DNA of 64,000 nucleotides, from the NCBI GenBank assembly GCA_021018995.1, contig CM037587.1, forward strand, positions 71,505,604 through 71,569,603, written 5' to 3'. A program made the position numbers and the translations under genes. The notes under the pieces are model-generated. The model was given only the letters and a program-made list of their open reading frames with translations. It was not told the DNA's origin and did no database searches. Below, piece after piece: positions 11,821 to 24,360 of this stretch. Numbering within the stretch: the stretch's first letter is position 1; each line of letters begins with the position of its first letter. This DNA comes from Chloranthus sessilifolius (taxonomy: Eukaryota > Streptophyta > Magnoliopsida > Chloranthales > Chloranthaceae).

Positions 11821-12414
11821 TGAAGGAGATAAACAACGTAAAAGATAGATAGTTATTAGTTAATTTCGCTTGAAAACCTCATGGTTGCTGCGTCAGTTAA
11901 GCAAACTCACCAAGGAAGGAAAAGAAGGATGGGATCTCACTCTGCTGCGTTCTCCATTTTTGCAACTCCATTCTCTTTGTCAAAATATAAAAAGGGTAGC
12001 AAGTTGGAATCCCATTGGAAGTTCCTCTTCGACACCCAAACTTCAAACTTATGGTTATCCTAATTTTCTAACCAAAATAGGGATGGATGTTTAATTTGTA
12101 GTTGGATGAATTTATTCAAACTCAATTCCTAATTCCTAGTGAGCTTAAAATTTTTTATCTTTTTGTTTTAGCTTCTCCGGTTGTGGCTCTGTTTTTTCTT
12201 TTTTCTTTAATATATTGTTTTGCTTTATTGATAAAAAGAAGGTTTACGTTAAACACATTTGCGAAGTGTTTCGAAAATTTCAAAGAATAACTAGAACTAT
12301 GATTCATCCTCCGATTTCAAGAAAAAATGCATTCAAGTTTGAGAAAGTTCGCCAAATAGGAATCCCCATTGCTATCTTTAACTCTTTCAGTGGAAGTCTG
12401 ATTTGACTCGGACA
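11821..12414. other. Unassigned intergenic stretch
   Basis: Short open frames occur on + (for example 11881-12063 and 12102-12290), but none has a recognisable family, and composition and codon pattern look like chance. I see no structural repeat. Confidence 0.3.
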
Positions 12415-12700
12415 ATGGAGATCGTTTTTTCCGTCCCAATCCGTAACAAAATAGATCTTTAAATCATGCTCCTACCATCAAATGGTCCACATGGTACACA
12501 TTAGGCAGAGTGATTAGAAAAATACATTTGATATACGCTCATGAGCGTCCGTGTGTAATCAAAAGATGACTATTTGTTGGTAGGCTCATGATCTCAAGAT
12601 TTATTGCATTGAAGATTGGGACTAAAATCGATAGCTATCATCTTATTCAAAGCAGTCATTACCGAGAAGAGATAATCTTGGGTTGTAAATAAAAATAATA
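12415..12700. repeat. Relic of the GGTACCC MITE family
   Basis: It contains the family's inverted halves: left CAATGGAGATCG..., right ...GCTCATGATCTCAAGAT and TTGAAGATTGGGACTAAAAT. A downstream TTGGGTTGTAAATAAA matches the tail of the copy ending at 57568. The termini are eroded. Confidence 0.6.
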
Positions 12701-13854
12701 ATTAAGCATCATTTATTTTGATCCGGTCAACTGTAACCCGGCTTGCATTTTAGACAAGTGCTATGTTAGGAATCATGTGTGCAGCCAATTGCCTAAAACG
12801 CACCATTAAATGTTAGATGACCATTGATTGCTTTGAACAGAGGGCTGTCAATGGTTTGGGCCTCCGCTGGAGTTTAGTCTAACTACTTTTCGGTTTAGAT
12901 AAAAGCCCAAGCTCGAAAGCACTCGCCCCAAAGCAGGCCTAATTTTCTGTTTTCACCTAATCTGGGCCTAAGCTTTGGGTAAAATACTTGGGCCTATTAA
13001 AACTAGGGTTTTAGTTTGGACCAACCCGACCAGTTCAGCTATGGCCCGAATCTAGCACACATGATAGTTCCACACTTCTACGTGGCATGCATCACAAAAA
13101 TTAAGAGTGGGGTCGGGTGTTTAAGGGTAGAAGTGTTATTTGTACCCATTTTTCTTGTGAAGAAGAGACACTGATTGTACCTTAAAACAAAAAAACATAG
13201 GAAAAATTAGGAAAACTGCCCCAGGCAAGATAACTTTTGGGGTAAAAGGGATTGACACAGTTTACAAGATTTCTAAAAAGGCATTTGGTCAACTATAAGA
13301 AAATAGGCAACTTGAAATTAAAAAAACACCCTCAATCCCCTTCTCTCTCCCAAACGACCCTAGCGTCTGAAAGCCCATCTCTTACCCTAGCTGCAAATCG
13401 ACCCCAGCAGCAAATCAATCGTAGGTGATGTTTATGTGGGTTTTCTTCTCTAGCAACCCTTTTGGGGAGCATGGATCGGAAAGATCATGTCAGTTGCAAA
13501 AGATATTAAAGCTGTTTGCTGAGAGGAACCTCGGATCCTGCAAAACTCAGTCTTCTCCATCTTTAACTTCAACTGTTGAAGGGTTTGCTTCCTTAATTTA
13601 GAGGGTATGATCTTACTGATGTAGGGGCAAATTGGGACTAATAAGTTCATTTTCTTTCCGATTATAAGCTTGGAAAGAAATTTGGTATAATAATATTTAG
13701 AGTAGGATTTGTTTCTTCTTTTTCTTTGGCTTGAAAGCACCTTAATAGTGATTCAGCCCCATCTAACATCATCCAACCTCATCATCTCTATGAAGATTCA
13801 TGCCTCTATTAATGGTGGCTTGAAAATACTTTAATAACAGGAAAAAAAAAAAAA
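12701..13854. other. Intergenic region with a GGGCC-rich segment
   Basis: 12845-13060 is enriched in GGGCCT, AGCCC and GGCCCGAA variants in both orientations and may be another foldback relic. The remainder is AT-rich. A minus-strand open frame at 13450-13740 shows no recognisable domain. Confidence 0.35.
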
Positions 13855-14055
13855 AAAAAAAGAAGCCATCATTAATGAACTATCATCTGGGTCGTCTTTT
13901 ATAATCTCTGAGTATTAAGCTAGAAGAAAAAAAGCCACCATTAATGGACCATCATCTGGGTCATCTTCTAGAATATATGAGGATTAAGCTAGTTTGGGAA
14001 AAAAAAAAATAGAAGAAAAAAAGTCATCATTAATGGACCATCATCTGGGCCGTTA
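13855..14055. repeat. Three degenerate tandem copies upstream of At-4/1
   Basis: Units containing CATTAATGRACYATCATCTGGG recur near 13870, 13935 and 14028, two of them followed by GAGGATTAAGCTAG or a close variant. They lie about 400-570 bp upstream of the At-4/1 start codon, so they may fall in its promoter region. Confidence 0.75.
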
Positions 14056-14284
14056 ATGCTTATATCTATCACCTAGGGTGTTAGAGACGATGGGATTATT
14101 TGGAATATTTGAGACAGAGAGAAGGGCACTATAGTAATTTCAAGTGAAGGTTTTTCTTAGAGTAGATCATATCATTTTTTAAAACCTTAGAGAAGTGTGC
14201 CAATCCTTCTTACCCAAACTTTCCTAGGGCGCAAAAACTTTCCAAATTCAATCATATTTTACTAAAGTACCCTTATATGTACTA

Positions 14285-14400
14285 ATGGAGATCGTTTTTG
14301 TCCCAAAATGAATCTTGAGATCATCATGCACCTAAGAGATGATTTCAAGATCTAGTGTGTATAAGATTGAGACGTAAACGATCTCCACCGTCTGATTAGT
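14285..14400. repeat. Short GGTACCC-family MITE relic
   Basis: TAATGGAGATCGTTTTTGTC at the left and GACGTAAACGATCTCCACCG at the right form an inverted pair around GAATCTTGAGATCAT, as in the longer family members. It ends just 34 bp before the At-4/1 ATG. Confidence 0.6.
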
Positions 14401-14433
14401 CAATGGTAAAAGAGGAAAGGAAAAGAAAAGAGA

Positions 14434-17400
14434 ATGGAGGGAAGCAGCAGTGAAGATGAGAGGGAATCTCAATCTCTGCTCCTAAGTTTCGACTCTATCT
14501 ACAAGGTTTCATCAATTCAACTTCTCTCTCTACAAGGTTTCACCAAAAATTGCCGAGAAAAGCAAATAAATAGGCCTATGAAATGCCAATCTTTTAACTT
14601 TTATTAGGTTTTCATTCTCTTCTAAAAATTTATTTTTCTTCAAAATATTTCTGTTTAATCATAATTTCAATTTGATAATAAAAGAAATTGACTATGGATT
14701 AGGGCGTTGGTGACTCTTTAAGATGCCATTTTTTTCACAAAATCTAATACAAAATTTGACAAAATGTTCTTTAGCCTCATTTATGAGGGTATTGCTGAAT
14801 CCATTTTAAGAAGATAGCAGGTACTACCTAAATTGTTGTTAAAATTCTTAGGCAACCCTAAGCAGTTCCAAATTATATTAGGACTTGCAAATTTTTTCTA
14901 TGAGCTCAAGCAATTTCATGCTCATAACCTCCTAATCATAATAGCAAATTTTTATTTTTTGGCAATATTTCAGTTAAAATTTTGAAAATTTTGGGGAGAT
15001 TAGAAGGTGATATATAGAAAGTATCTGTAATATTTTAAAAAATTCTACAAAAACACAGTGGAACAAATTAAATTTCTTTGGTTTTGGCAAAACAATGCAA
15101 TTTCCATGAAAATTTCGGTCCCCAAATTTTGGCGAAATTTGTCACTATGCTCCTAATCATGTTTTATTTGTTGTTATCATTCTCAGTGTCGTCTGGTAGT
15201 TGGGCCTCATAATGGTTCTTCCTCTTGAAGACACATAGCACACACATTACTCATCTGTTTCCCTCTTCTTATATGCTGGTCAACAGTAAGAATACACAAA
15301 ACTCCAAGCAAATAATTTCATCTTAGGGAGGATATGAGCTTTCCAAACAAAGGACCAGTCCTGCTTAATCAATGGTCTTATGGTAATCACCCTATGAACG
15401 ATTTAAAAGTGAACTGTCCCTTCTTATTACCCTTCCAGATCCCTATATCCTCTCTTCTATTAGTTCATAACCTTATTAAGGAGAGATAGAAGGTCCATGT
15501 AAACATCAAACTCTGTATCTGCAAATATTCCAACATATAGAATCCCCATTAATCAGGCACAGATCCATCACCTTCCTTCCTTCATCTAGAGATGGATCAT
15601 AAATCACTGGAAAGAGCTCCCTCAACGGTTGATTCCTGGTCTAGACATCATCCTAGAAACCAACTCCGTTATCTCTGCCCAACAAAAACTGATCTGTTTT
15701 TTAAAGTCAGGCCAAACAATACAAATACCGACTCTCTAACTCAGTCACAAATTTCATTACCCCATTTATTTTCCATCTACTCATATTTTGTCAACCAACA
15801 CTTGCACCCACAAGTTATTCCTTTCCTTATCATCCTCAACTCTCCATAAACATTAATCCAAAAGCGCCTTTCATATCCTCCAAGCTTCTAATATCTAACC
15901 TGCCAGAGCATCTAGGAAAATGACTAACGTCCCAATTGATTAGATGAATCTTCCTATCCGGGCCAGCTCTTTCCCATAAAAAGTTCCTTTCAATTTGTTC
16001 AAGCTTCTTTATGAATCCCTTAGGACACACAAACGTGAACATAAAAATATAGGCAGGCTAGACAAAATGCTCTTCACAAGGGATAATTGACCCCCACTGC
16101 TGAGCATTTCCTTTCCAAATAGCTAACCTAGATTCATATCTCTGAACTACAGACTCCCACAAAGCTGCCCTCGGTTTTCGCACCATCAAGGGAAGATGCG
16201 GATATTGGATAGGGCAATTCTCCACAACACATCCCACCCCGTCAGCTAAAGATAATGGATGATGGGATCCATTCTCACCCCCATAAGCTCTGATTTATGG
16301 AAATTGAATTTTTGACCCAAGATGGCTTCACAGATGGTAAGAACATCTCTGACCACTTTAACCTCTCCAAACTATTCCCTACAAAATATCATAATGTCAT
16401 CGGATACTGTAGATGAGTGATAACCCTTCCATTCCTCTCCACTTTGAACCCTGATATATAATTAAGCTCCCAAAGATTTTTTAATCATCCCATCTAAAGC
16501 CTCACCTATCATATTAAACAATATCGGAGAGAGCAGAACTCCATGCCGAAGGCCTCTGGTGCTTTTTACATATCTTTTGAAGCGCCTTTACTGATAAAAG
16601 AAAACCAAGCCACAAAATAGCATGATTTCATCCAATTCCTCCTTCTATCCCCAAATCCAAATCTGACCATTATGTAATTAAGGACGCTCCAATTAACTCT
16701 ATCGTATGCATTCTCTATATCAACCTTTCATACGATCCCCAGGAATCTATGAATGGGAGCCGAATGGACCGCTTCTTGAGCTACAACTGCTATATTTAAT
16801 CAATTGGCGACCAGCTATCAATGCCCTTGATTAGGAGGTGTGTTTTATCCATGCAAGTCCAACTTATTGGCCAGCACCTTAGCCAATATTTTGTAGAGAC
16901 TGCTACACAGCATCGATCATGAAATTCGTGCAAAAATTCCATAATATCCCCTTTCAGCAGATCCCAATAGGTTCTGAAAAACTCGAGGGAAAACCCGTCA
17001 GGCCCAGGTGCCTTATTTTTGTCACCCTTCAGGATGGCTCTTTTAACTTCCTCTTCATCATACTTTCTTTCCAGTCCTTGCTCCTCCTATTCTGATACTT
17101 TCTTAAACTCAAGACCATCTAAAGTCAGTCTATTCCACCCTTCATCACAGTACAAATTTTCATAGAAGTTAACAACCTGTTCTGCAATCAGATTTCAATC
17201 TTCATATATGATACCATCCACCATAATACTCCCCATCTTCTTGTTCTTACTTCTAGCTTTGGCCATTGACTAAAAGAATTTGGTATTTTGATCATCATTA
17301 GCCAATGCACTTTAGATTTTTGTTTCCAGATGTTCTCATCCCCACGAAGCTTATCATTGACTTGTAACTTGATACCCAATCTGACTTCCCTTTCAGAATC

Positions 17401-20400
17401 TGTAAGAACCCTGGTTGCTTCAATATTGTCAAGCACCTGAATTTTATGCAAGAGATCCTCCTTCACTTTATCACCATCCCAAGTTCTTCGACATTCCATC
17501 AGAGGGGGAAATGTTATCTAAGTAAAAGATGTAAAAGTTATGGGATAATGGCTCCTGACCAACATTTAAACACCATTTTGGTGTTTAAAGGATCTTACAC
17601 CAATTAGACTTTTCATCTTCCATCATTGAAGTGTGGTTTTTTATTATGATATGTGGTGCACATTTGTGATTAATCTAAATTGTCTGGCAATCCATCATTG
17701 GAACATGTTTTAGCCAAAGAATTATGCCCATAAGTGGATGTGAACCAGCTGATTGGCGAAATTAATGTCAGCCATTAAAACTAAGAACAATGGTTGGTAT
17801 TAGAGTGCACAAATAAGATGGTTCAAATCTCCCAAAAAATGTGATTTTTGGGTTGATTGCCGTTCAATTTATGATCATTACTTTGACGGTGTGGATTACC
17901 CACATCTTAAACTATTAAAGGTTTAAGATCATTTAAACACCATTTTGGTGTTTAAATGACAGTTAGGAGAGTCGAGCCCAAAAATTATTAATAGGTTAGT
18001 CCTATACTACGAAGGTCTAGAAGGATGCAAATGGGTCGGACTCGGGACGTGGTTAGGGACAACCTGAACCTGATCTGTTAACCACTACCCTTGACTTGAA
18101 CCTGACCTGACCTGTTAATCTCTAACCCCTGGCCTGAACCCAAACCCAACTTGTTAAAAATGCACTGACCTGAAAATGACCTGCTAGTTAGCCCTGGACC
18201 TGCAGCCAACCTGAATCTAACCTGCTATTCTAATTTAATTGCATAATCAGGTTTGGACCGGACCTGTTAACCACTTTCAGAACTGACTGGTCCTGTTAAA
18301 ATAATACCATATATGTATGTCTTATACGAAACACATAACAGGTCATGTTTGGGGCTTAACTTGAACCCAACCTGTTTGTGTAATAGATCGAGATTTTTGA
18401 CTCGACCTGACCCAACCAATAGGTTGAGTTTTTTAAACTCAAGCCCGACCTATAGCAGGTCTGGTCTGAAAAAAATTCCAGGTTGACCCGACCCGTTTGC
18501 ACCTACTAGAAGCTAAATATTGAAGCTCCATTGTTATGGGAGGAGTAAAGAGTACTTGTTGGCAGATTGGTTCAGTTCATAAAAAATGGTACATTGACAT
18601 AGTAGTCGATTAATGAGGTAATATGATCTTAAACATGGTTCTAACTTAGTTTTCATCAAATTATCAATCACTAACTTAGTATTATGTGGATGAGTATATC
18701 GTGCTCAGCTTTGATAGTGATCAGGGCCATTAATGGTGCACACATGGCAATATGGTCATAGATCTGAATTGTCTACATTCCGTGATGTCTTGTGGATTGA
18801 ATAGGTATATGTAAAATGGTCCAGATTGGATGTGCAAAAGTGATTGACTGAATGGTCAGAGTCCGTTGCAACCTATCTTATGAAAAAGATACGTTTCATC
18901 ATTGATGTTGTTAGAGCCTAGCCAAACTGTAACAGGAATCTAAAAAATAAAATAAATCTAAAATCACTTCTTTTCGCCATCTCTGAAGTGAGGGATACAA
19001 ACCTTTTTCATGAATTTTCCCGTTCCTTATTAGCAGGACCAACCAGCCAATTTTCAGGAAAGCCAACTGGTTATTTTCTTCATATAGGAAAACTGTAAAA
19101 AAAATTTCCAATATCAAACCAGAGTGCTGAAAGGTTCTGGTTGAAACAGCTTGAGCCCTCTAGTCCATTAAATGACTGGTTTTAGAGGCAGATCAGGAAT
19201 ATATTGCTATATTTGGGATTATGATAGGTAATTGGTGAAAGGTTATTTAATGGTTTAAGTATGAGTAGTTGGTTGCATAAATCTTTATCATTGGTTTGCT
19301 TCTTAGAGAAGTTCTCTCATAAGAATTTTATTTGATGAATATGAGGTGTCTCAGGGGTAAAATATTAGGAAAAAGAAGATTTAGCTGGAAGACACACGAG
19401 ATATATCAAATACTTACTGCTAGCCACTTGGCCTTTTACACACAAATGCCTTGTACGGAAAGAAAGGGCTGGAATTCTATCCATAAGCCTCTTTATAAAT
19501 TTTAATGATCACTATGAGCACCATTAAGAATTGTTTTTGTTCCATTCTGAAACTATTTTGGATCCCAAAAAAGTGTGTTGATTGAGTTTTTGAATCTATT
19601 TATGTACTTATTGACCCTTTCGTCATTCTTATCCTATTTCTCTGCTCATAAATGGCCACCAGGGATATGAAGAAGCGATTGCAGAGATCCAGTGCTTGAA
19701 GTCAAGCTGTAATGCTGAAGCCAAGAGGCGTGAAGCTCTTGGAATCACTTGTAACAGTCTTAAGATAGGTTTGGAGATAGTGAGATTCCAGTAATCATAT
19801 ATCGATTTATGTACTTGTATTTGAACTATACCCTTGATAGACTAGACATGATATGCTATGATGCCTACTATTTGATCAAAGTTGATTCCAGAGAAAAGAA
19901 TGGCATAGGATTTGTGATTGTAAATAATTTCAAACATTATTATGCATGAATTTAGAGGGTGATAAAAAAAAAACTTGCTAAACTTTGGCGCCATTGTTTG
20001 ATTATGACAACAATTTGAACATAAGCACTACAATTGGTGTTACGATTCACAATTATTGAGAAGTTACATATAACTCATATGATTCTCCTTTGAATTAATA
20101 AATATCTTCGTTTATGCAAATGCTTACAATAAACATGTAAATTATCTCATAAATAAACATATGCATGAGATAACTTCTGAAGATTAGCCATATTGAACTC
20201 AAGAATATGAGTAAATGTTCTGTTTTCAAGTATATTGGCCAATATTTAGGTCATGGATCTAATGTACTTAAGGCTTGGGCCTGTAGCACAATAAAAGCAT
20301 TGACAATATTGCAACCTCAAGGTCACAGGTTCATGCCCAACTTACCTTTAAAAAAAAAAACATCTAAAGAGCTTGAATAAGCATGTTAGAAACCACAATG

Positions 20401-22988
20401 ATACATCAGTAAATTCTGTAAATTATTTGATAAATTACGAAAGCATAACAAGTAGCTTCTGATATTGAAGGATGCTTATATAATCTCCCCCATTCCCACC
20501 ATTGTGCCTTCGATTTCAGCATATTATGTTCCAGCGAGCATAGTACCAGCAGACGTAGCATATTATCATTTCATTTACCCACAACTCGTCTGGTTAGAAT
20601 ATTATGATCTAGCAAAGCACGGTTCTGGAAAACATAATACACTATCATATGACTTTTCAAAACTCCTCTGGTTAATTACTTTACGAATAGTGCTGGGATG
20701 CAGATAATGAACGGCTGACAAAGGCCTACACAGAATCCTTGACTAAATTCACAAATCAGGTATCCTTTACATATATTTTTTTAAAATTGTTTCCATAAAT
20801 ATGGCAATCTAATCAACAGTAAGGGCTATCTCATGATCTTATTTAATCCCTTTGCTTTGCTTACTGTTTTGTTGACTTGACAGCTCGAACGCCATACCAA
20901 GTGCGGAAACATTATAGAGGAACTCAGAAAAGAGAACAAAGCACTTCTCAGTAAAGAATCTGTAAGTCGCTCAACCCTTCTTTGGTTAATCAAACGAAAA
21001 TAACATAAGGGTACGTCTGTTTGAGCCACCAATTATTGGTGGGCGCCTATGTTGAAAATCATTGACTGCGTTGAATCAGATGATGGAGATTGTTTTTCAT
21101 CGGAATCTTCCACATAATGAATCTTCAGACAATGGATGTATCATCAGATGGTCAGCTTTTTATCCCACATGGCACAGATCCCAAAAAACCCCCTAGAATC
21201 ATGTTTGAGGGTGATGTGTGCCACATGATTTTAGGGACCTTTTTTCGGGGTCTGTGCCACGTGGAATCACAAATTGACCTTCTGATGGTACGTCTATGGT
21301 CTCAAGATCCATTGTATAGAAGATTGGAATGAAAAGAGATCACCATTGTCTGATTCAACACAGTCAACAGTTTTCGCCATGGGCGCCCGCCAGTACTCTG
21401 GTTGGCGCGAAGAGGTACCCATAATATAAATATCATGACCAGAGAGTAAGCTGTTTATTCCAATCTTATAGAAGATTGGAATGAAAAGAGATCACCCTCG
21501 TCTCATTCAACACAGTCAACAGTTTTCAGCATGGGCGCCCACCAGTACTCTGGTTGGCGCGAAGAGGTACCCATAATTTAAATATCATGACCAGAGAGTA
21601 AGCTGTTTATCCCAACAGGAAAATATGAAAACAGCGGAAATGCTTAAGCAAGAGCATGCAATGAAGATTGAAGATCTAGAAAAGCAAGTTAGGTTTGTCA
21701 ATTACCTAAACGATTACTTATTTCCACTTCTTTGGTGCAAAATTTTTACCTTTGTGTGGCATGCATATCAGAGGCTACGTGCTTCAACAAGCAGAATACG
21801 AAGCTACAATAAACCATTTACAACAACACTTGACTGCGCATAAGACCCATATAAATATCCTAACATCCGGCTTGGAAAATGTTACTTCTGATGTGGAATT
21901 AAAATGTGAGAATCTATGAACCTCTGTTAGAATCTTATTTTTTGTTGAAGTTGTGAGAATTATAACACAAATAAGGCTCTTAAATCTTTCTGACAGATCA
22001 TCAGATGATCGAGGATTTGAAGGATTCTCTTCTAGTTGAGCAGGAACAGAAATATGAGTTGCACAAGAAGATTCAGAACATGGAAAAGGAATGTAAGGGA
22101 AAATTCACCAGCCACGTCTAGCAATGTTGTTAAAATTTTACTGTTTTATTTTCGTATCTAACTGATTCAAATTGATTTCATCAATTCCAGCTTCAACTTT
22201 ATTTCCATATGAAGAAACTTGTGATTCATCTAGTTGATCAAAGTTATAGTTTCATGGTTGTTATTGGCTTCAAAATAAGTTAAAGCGTGTACAAGCTTCA
22301 AAATTAGTTCAAGCTTGAAATGAAATTGTAAGCCCTTGCCCAGTGGTAATGGCCGCAAATGTGTGTAACATTAGTAATGTGAGTCAATCCCATGCTTACC
22401 CATGAAAAGGAAAAAGGAATTACTCTAACCAACACGGGGTTGGCAGTTGGTACAATGGCCAGGACCATGCCTCAAGAAGCGGAGGTCCCGTGTAAGCGGA
22501 GGTCCCGTGTTCGAATCCCACCCCCTGTTGGCCACCCGCAGGGATTTTTCCCTACTTACCTGGTACGTGTGATGTGGGTGTTGCACGTGCCCAGGGACAT
22601 AGTCAGGTGCTCTAAGAGGCCTGGATTCCCCCATTATCAGCAAAAAATAAAGGTATTACTTGGAGTAACTAATCAGTTTTGAAATATAATTCTCCCAAGT
22701 CGGAAAAATGCTGACTTGGCATAGTATTATTATGTTTGTGTAGCTGAGTTTTTTGAGATTGCCATAATAGTCAATTGCGTAAAAATATCTTTCTTTCGGG
22801 ACTATCTTATTAGTAATGTTGGAAGTGGCTGCTTTTAATACTGAAGGTTTGGTACCTTTGCAGTGGATATGAACAATGCAAAGCAGGCAGAACAACAACA
22901 GGAGCCGAATCTAAATCGTCAAATTGAAACACTGAAGCAGAAGATTATGAAACTAAGGAAGGAGAATGAGGTTCTGAAGAGAGATTGA
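14434..22988 (+). CDS. At-4/1-like coiled-coil protein, complete gene of eight exons
   Basis: Exons: 14434-14505, 19663-19768, 20704-20759, 20884-20961, 21619-21692, 21772-21905, 21997-22092 and 22864-22988. All borders are AG/GT, phases join exactly, and the sum is 741 nt (246 residues plus stop). The protein starts MEGSSSEDERESQSLLLSFD, is almost entirely charged coiled coil (NERLTKAYTESLTKF, then LERHTKCGNIIEELRKENKA), and ends QIETLKQKIMKLRKENEVLK. This matches, from memory of the family, Arabidopsis At-4/1 (about 247 residues), a plasmodesma-associated protein first found as a binder of a tospovirus movement protein; its normal role is unclear. Intron 1 is 5.2 kb and holds an antisense LINE, a MITE and a foldback. 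The intron before exon 5 ends in a 152-bp tandem duplication. Confidence in the exon model is high; the function is inferred only from similarity. Confidence 0.92.
14937..15165. repeat. TTTCG-type foldback relic in At-4/1 intron 1
   Basis: The right end reads TTTTGGCGAAATTTGTCACTATG and the left end has the degenerate complement ATAATAGCAAATTT. The interior has TTTTGGGGAGAT and AAAATTTCGGTCC. It is related to 24000-24345. Confidence 0.5.
15560..17520 (-). pseudogene. LINE (L1-type) reverse transcriptase remnant, antisense in intron 1
   Basis: Read on the minus strand from 17499 downwards: a pre-RT linker (KQKSKVHWLM), then KAPGPDGF at about 16990, the hallmark of plant LINE RT. A degraded catalytic box reads VSDDIMIF where YADD is normal, near 16390. 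The post-RT segment FIKKLEQIERNFLWERA lies at about 15960-16030, with KIHLINWDV after it. Frameshifts and stops separate these blocks. No intact ORF remains. It lies within intron 1 of the At-4/1 gene, transcribed oppositely. Confidence 0.82.
17545..17975. repeat. MITE-like element with palindromic ends
   Basis: Each end carries a palindrome ACACCATTTTGGTGT flanked by TTTAA (17566-17590 and 17933-17960), and the longer ends are inverted copies (GGCTCCTGACCAAC at left, the complement of GGGCTCGACTCTCCTAACTG at right). It is non-coding and within intron 1 of At-4/1. Confidence 0.75.
18022..18504. repeat. Foldback repeat with GACCTGAACC motif
   Basis: The ends GGATGCAAATGGGTCGG and CCGACCCGTTTGCACC-type are inverted. 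Between them lie dozens of variants of CCTGACCTGAACC and CCTGTTAACC, in both orientations. It has no coding value. Confidence 0.78.
18505..19662 (+). other. Remainder of At-4/1 intron 1
   Basis: AT-rich intronic sequence ending in a pyrimidine-rich stretch and CACCAG acceptor at 19662. I recognise no further element here. Confidence 0.5.
20268..20360 (+). mobile_element. Short tRNA-derived SINE in At-4/1 intron 2
   Basis: GGCTTGGGCCTGTAGCACAA is followed by CACAGGTTCATGCCCAAC, resembling a pol III B box, then a poly(A) tract. The same order is found at 58951-59040, which supports a dispersed SINE family. Confidence 0.5.
20999..21430. repeat. GGTACCC MITE, long inverted ends, in At-4/1 intron
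   Basis: Left end ATAAGGGTACGTCTGTTTGA and right end GCGCGAAGAGGTACCCATAA are inverted, and the similarity continues inward for about 150 bp each side (GGTGGGCGCC..., GATTGTTTTTCAT...). The central loop repeats ATCATGT and its complement. Full relatives are 42185-42594, 42606-43043 and about 57238-57568. Confidence 0.82.
21315..21618. repeat. 152-bp tandem duplication at an intron 3' end
   Basis: 21315-21466 and 21467-21618 are near-identical direct copies with exactly 152-bp spacing. The unit is the right part of the MITE plus the end of the intron. Only the second copy ends in CCCAACAG and provides the splice acceptor for exon 5; the first ends TTCCAATC. Confidence 0.92.
22425..22650 (+). 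mobile_element. tRNA-derived SINE in At-4/1 intron 7
   Basis: The head has pol III promoter boxes: A-like TGGTACAATGG and B-like TGTTCGAATCC. Both fit a tRNA-related SINE, with a body of about 130 bp and a tail CAAAAAATAAAGG. Between the boxes the 15-base unit GCGGAGGTCCCGTGT is duplicated, lengthening the box spacing. Confidence 0.72.
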
Positions 22989-23999
22989 CTCGAGGTGGCT
23001 CGAACAAGATGGCTAAACCAGAAATGTTAGGTGTGTGCTACCATGACAGTGACCAATATTGGGGGTTGAGGTCAGTCAATTTGAAGTTTGAAGGTGTTTA
23101 GGGTACTCCCTTTCTCCCACTCGACAATTAGTAGCTTGGTATATAACTAGGAATAATTACTGTTCCACGTTAATGTCCAAAAAAAAAAATATTTACTGTT
23201 TCACGTTCTAAATATCATTTCAGCGTAGTTAGAAACTTAAATTTACAGGATCCTTGAGAATTTTTGTCGATTATTATGTACAGAATATTACTTACCCTTT
23301 TTCTGTTTTACGGGCACTCTAACATTATTCCACCTGGAAAAAAAAAAAAAAAAACAGGCCAAGACACACTCGTTTGGTAAATTGAGGAGCTGCTATGCAC
23401 GATTCTACCCACCACTTCTAGTTGCACACCAACCTTTTCTACTTCCACACGAATTGCTGAGAAAAAATATATAGTGACAATAAATTTTGCTTTACTGTTG
23501 CTACTACTAAAGATCCAAAACATATAACACTGATAAAAAATTGTGTTCATAGCAGCTTTTGGGTGCACGCAAACTTTTCTAATTTTACATGTCTTTAAGT
23601 AAAATAAAGTTTTTCTAGGTGCACACAAACTTTTTCCGTGTGCGCACCACTTTGATTTCTTAGAAAAAAGCTGTGATAAGCTTAAAACAGCTCCCTCCCA
23701 GATCCAACGAGCTGCTCTCTGGCCTGAGAGAGCTACGCCAAACGCATTAGAATCTCTTCATCTCTATTCTCTTGGTAGAGTTCTCGTTGTACAATTTGGA
23801 TAGTTTAAGCTTATCACAGCATCTGAAGGTCTCAAGTGCTCAGATGTACATGGTGCACTAATACACGGTTTGAGCATCTATACTGTAGATAGAATAACCA
23901 CCACTATGGTAGATGGTGCTTGCGCCATCTCTATAGTTAGCACAAGGCTGTACACCGATTATCACCTATATCAATAGATTATCAAGCAATTGAGTAGCC
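22989..23999. other. 3' flank of At-4/1 with repeat scraps
   Basis: 3' UTR sequence is followed by a dispersed repeat at about 23395-23665 (GTGCACACAAACTTTTT; related to 43285-43465) and a scrap of the GAGC foldback at 23680-23748 (CTCTGGCCTGAGAGAGC, then CGCCAAACGC). A poly(A)/(T) run lies near 23338. No gene was recognised. Confidence 0.5.
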
Positions 24000-24345
24000 T
24001 TGTAACCATAGTGACAAATTTCGTTTTCGGTAGGGGGTCATTTCGGTTTATTTCGGATAAATTTCAAGAAAAATTGAAAAAGTTTTGAGAAGCTTTCGGA
24101 GAGAACCAAAATATTAAATATAAATTATATTTAAACTTCACAAAATTTTTATTTATTATTTAAAAAATGATAAAAATTAGAAAAGATTTATTAATTTCAA
24201 CGAAATTTCGTTAATTTCGCCAAAATTAATAAAATTTCAGCGATTTTGGAGAAATCATAGAAATTTCACTGAAAGTTTTGCCCGACCCCTGTTTGGGTAA
24301 ATTTCGAAGAAATTTCAAAGAAATTTGTGACTATGCTTGTAACTA
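24000..24345. repeat. Foldback repeat with AATTTCG motif
   Basis: Left end CATAGTGACAAATTTCG and right end GAAATTTGTGACTATGC are inverted. The interior is dominated by AAATTTC, TTTCGG and CGAAATTTC variants. Related copies: 14937-15165 and 56337-56597. Confidence 0.82.
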
Positions 24346-24360
24346 CTTATACGGACAATG

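Noticed and set aside
11870-12290. Small plus-strand open frames as hidden exons between the GATA and At-4/1 genes
   Set aside because: No family resemblance and no consistent splice phases linking them.
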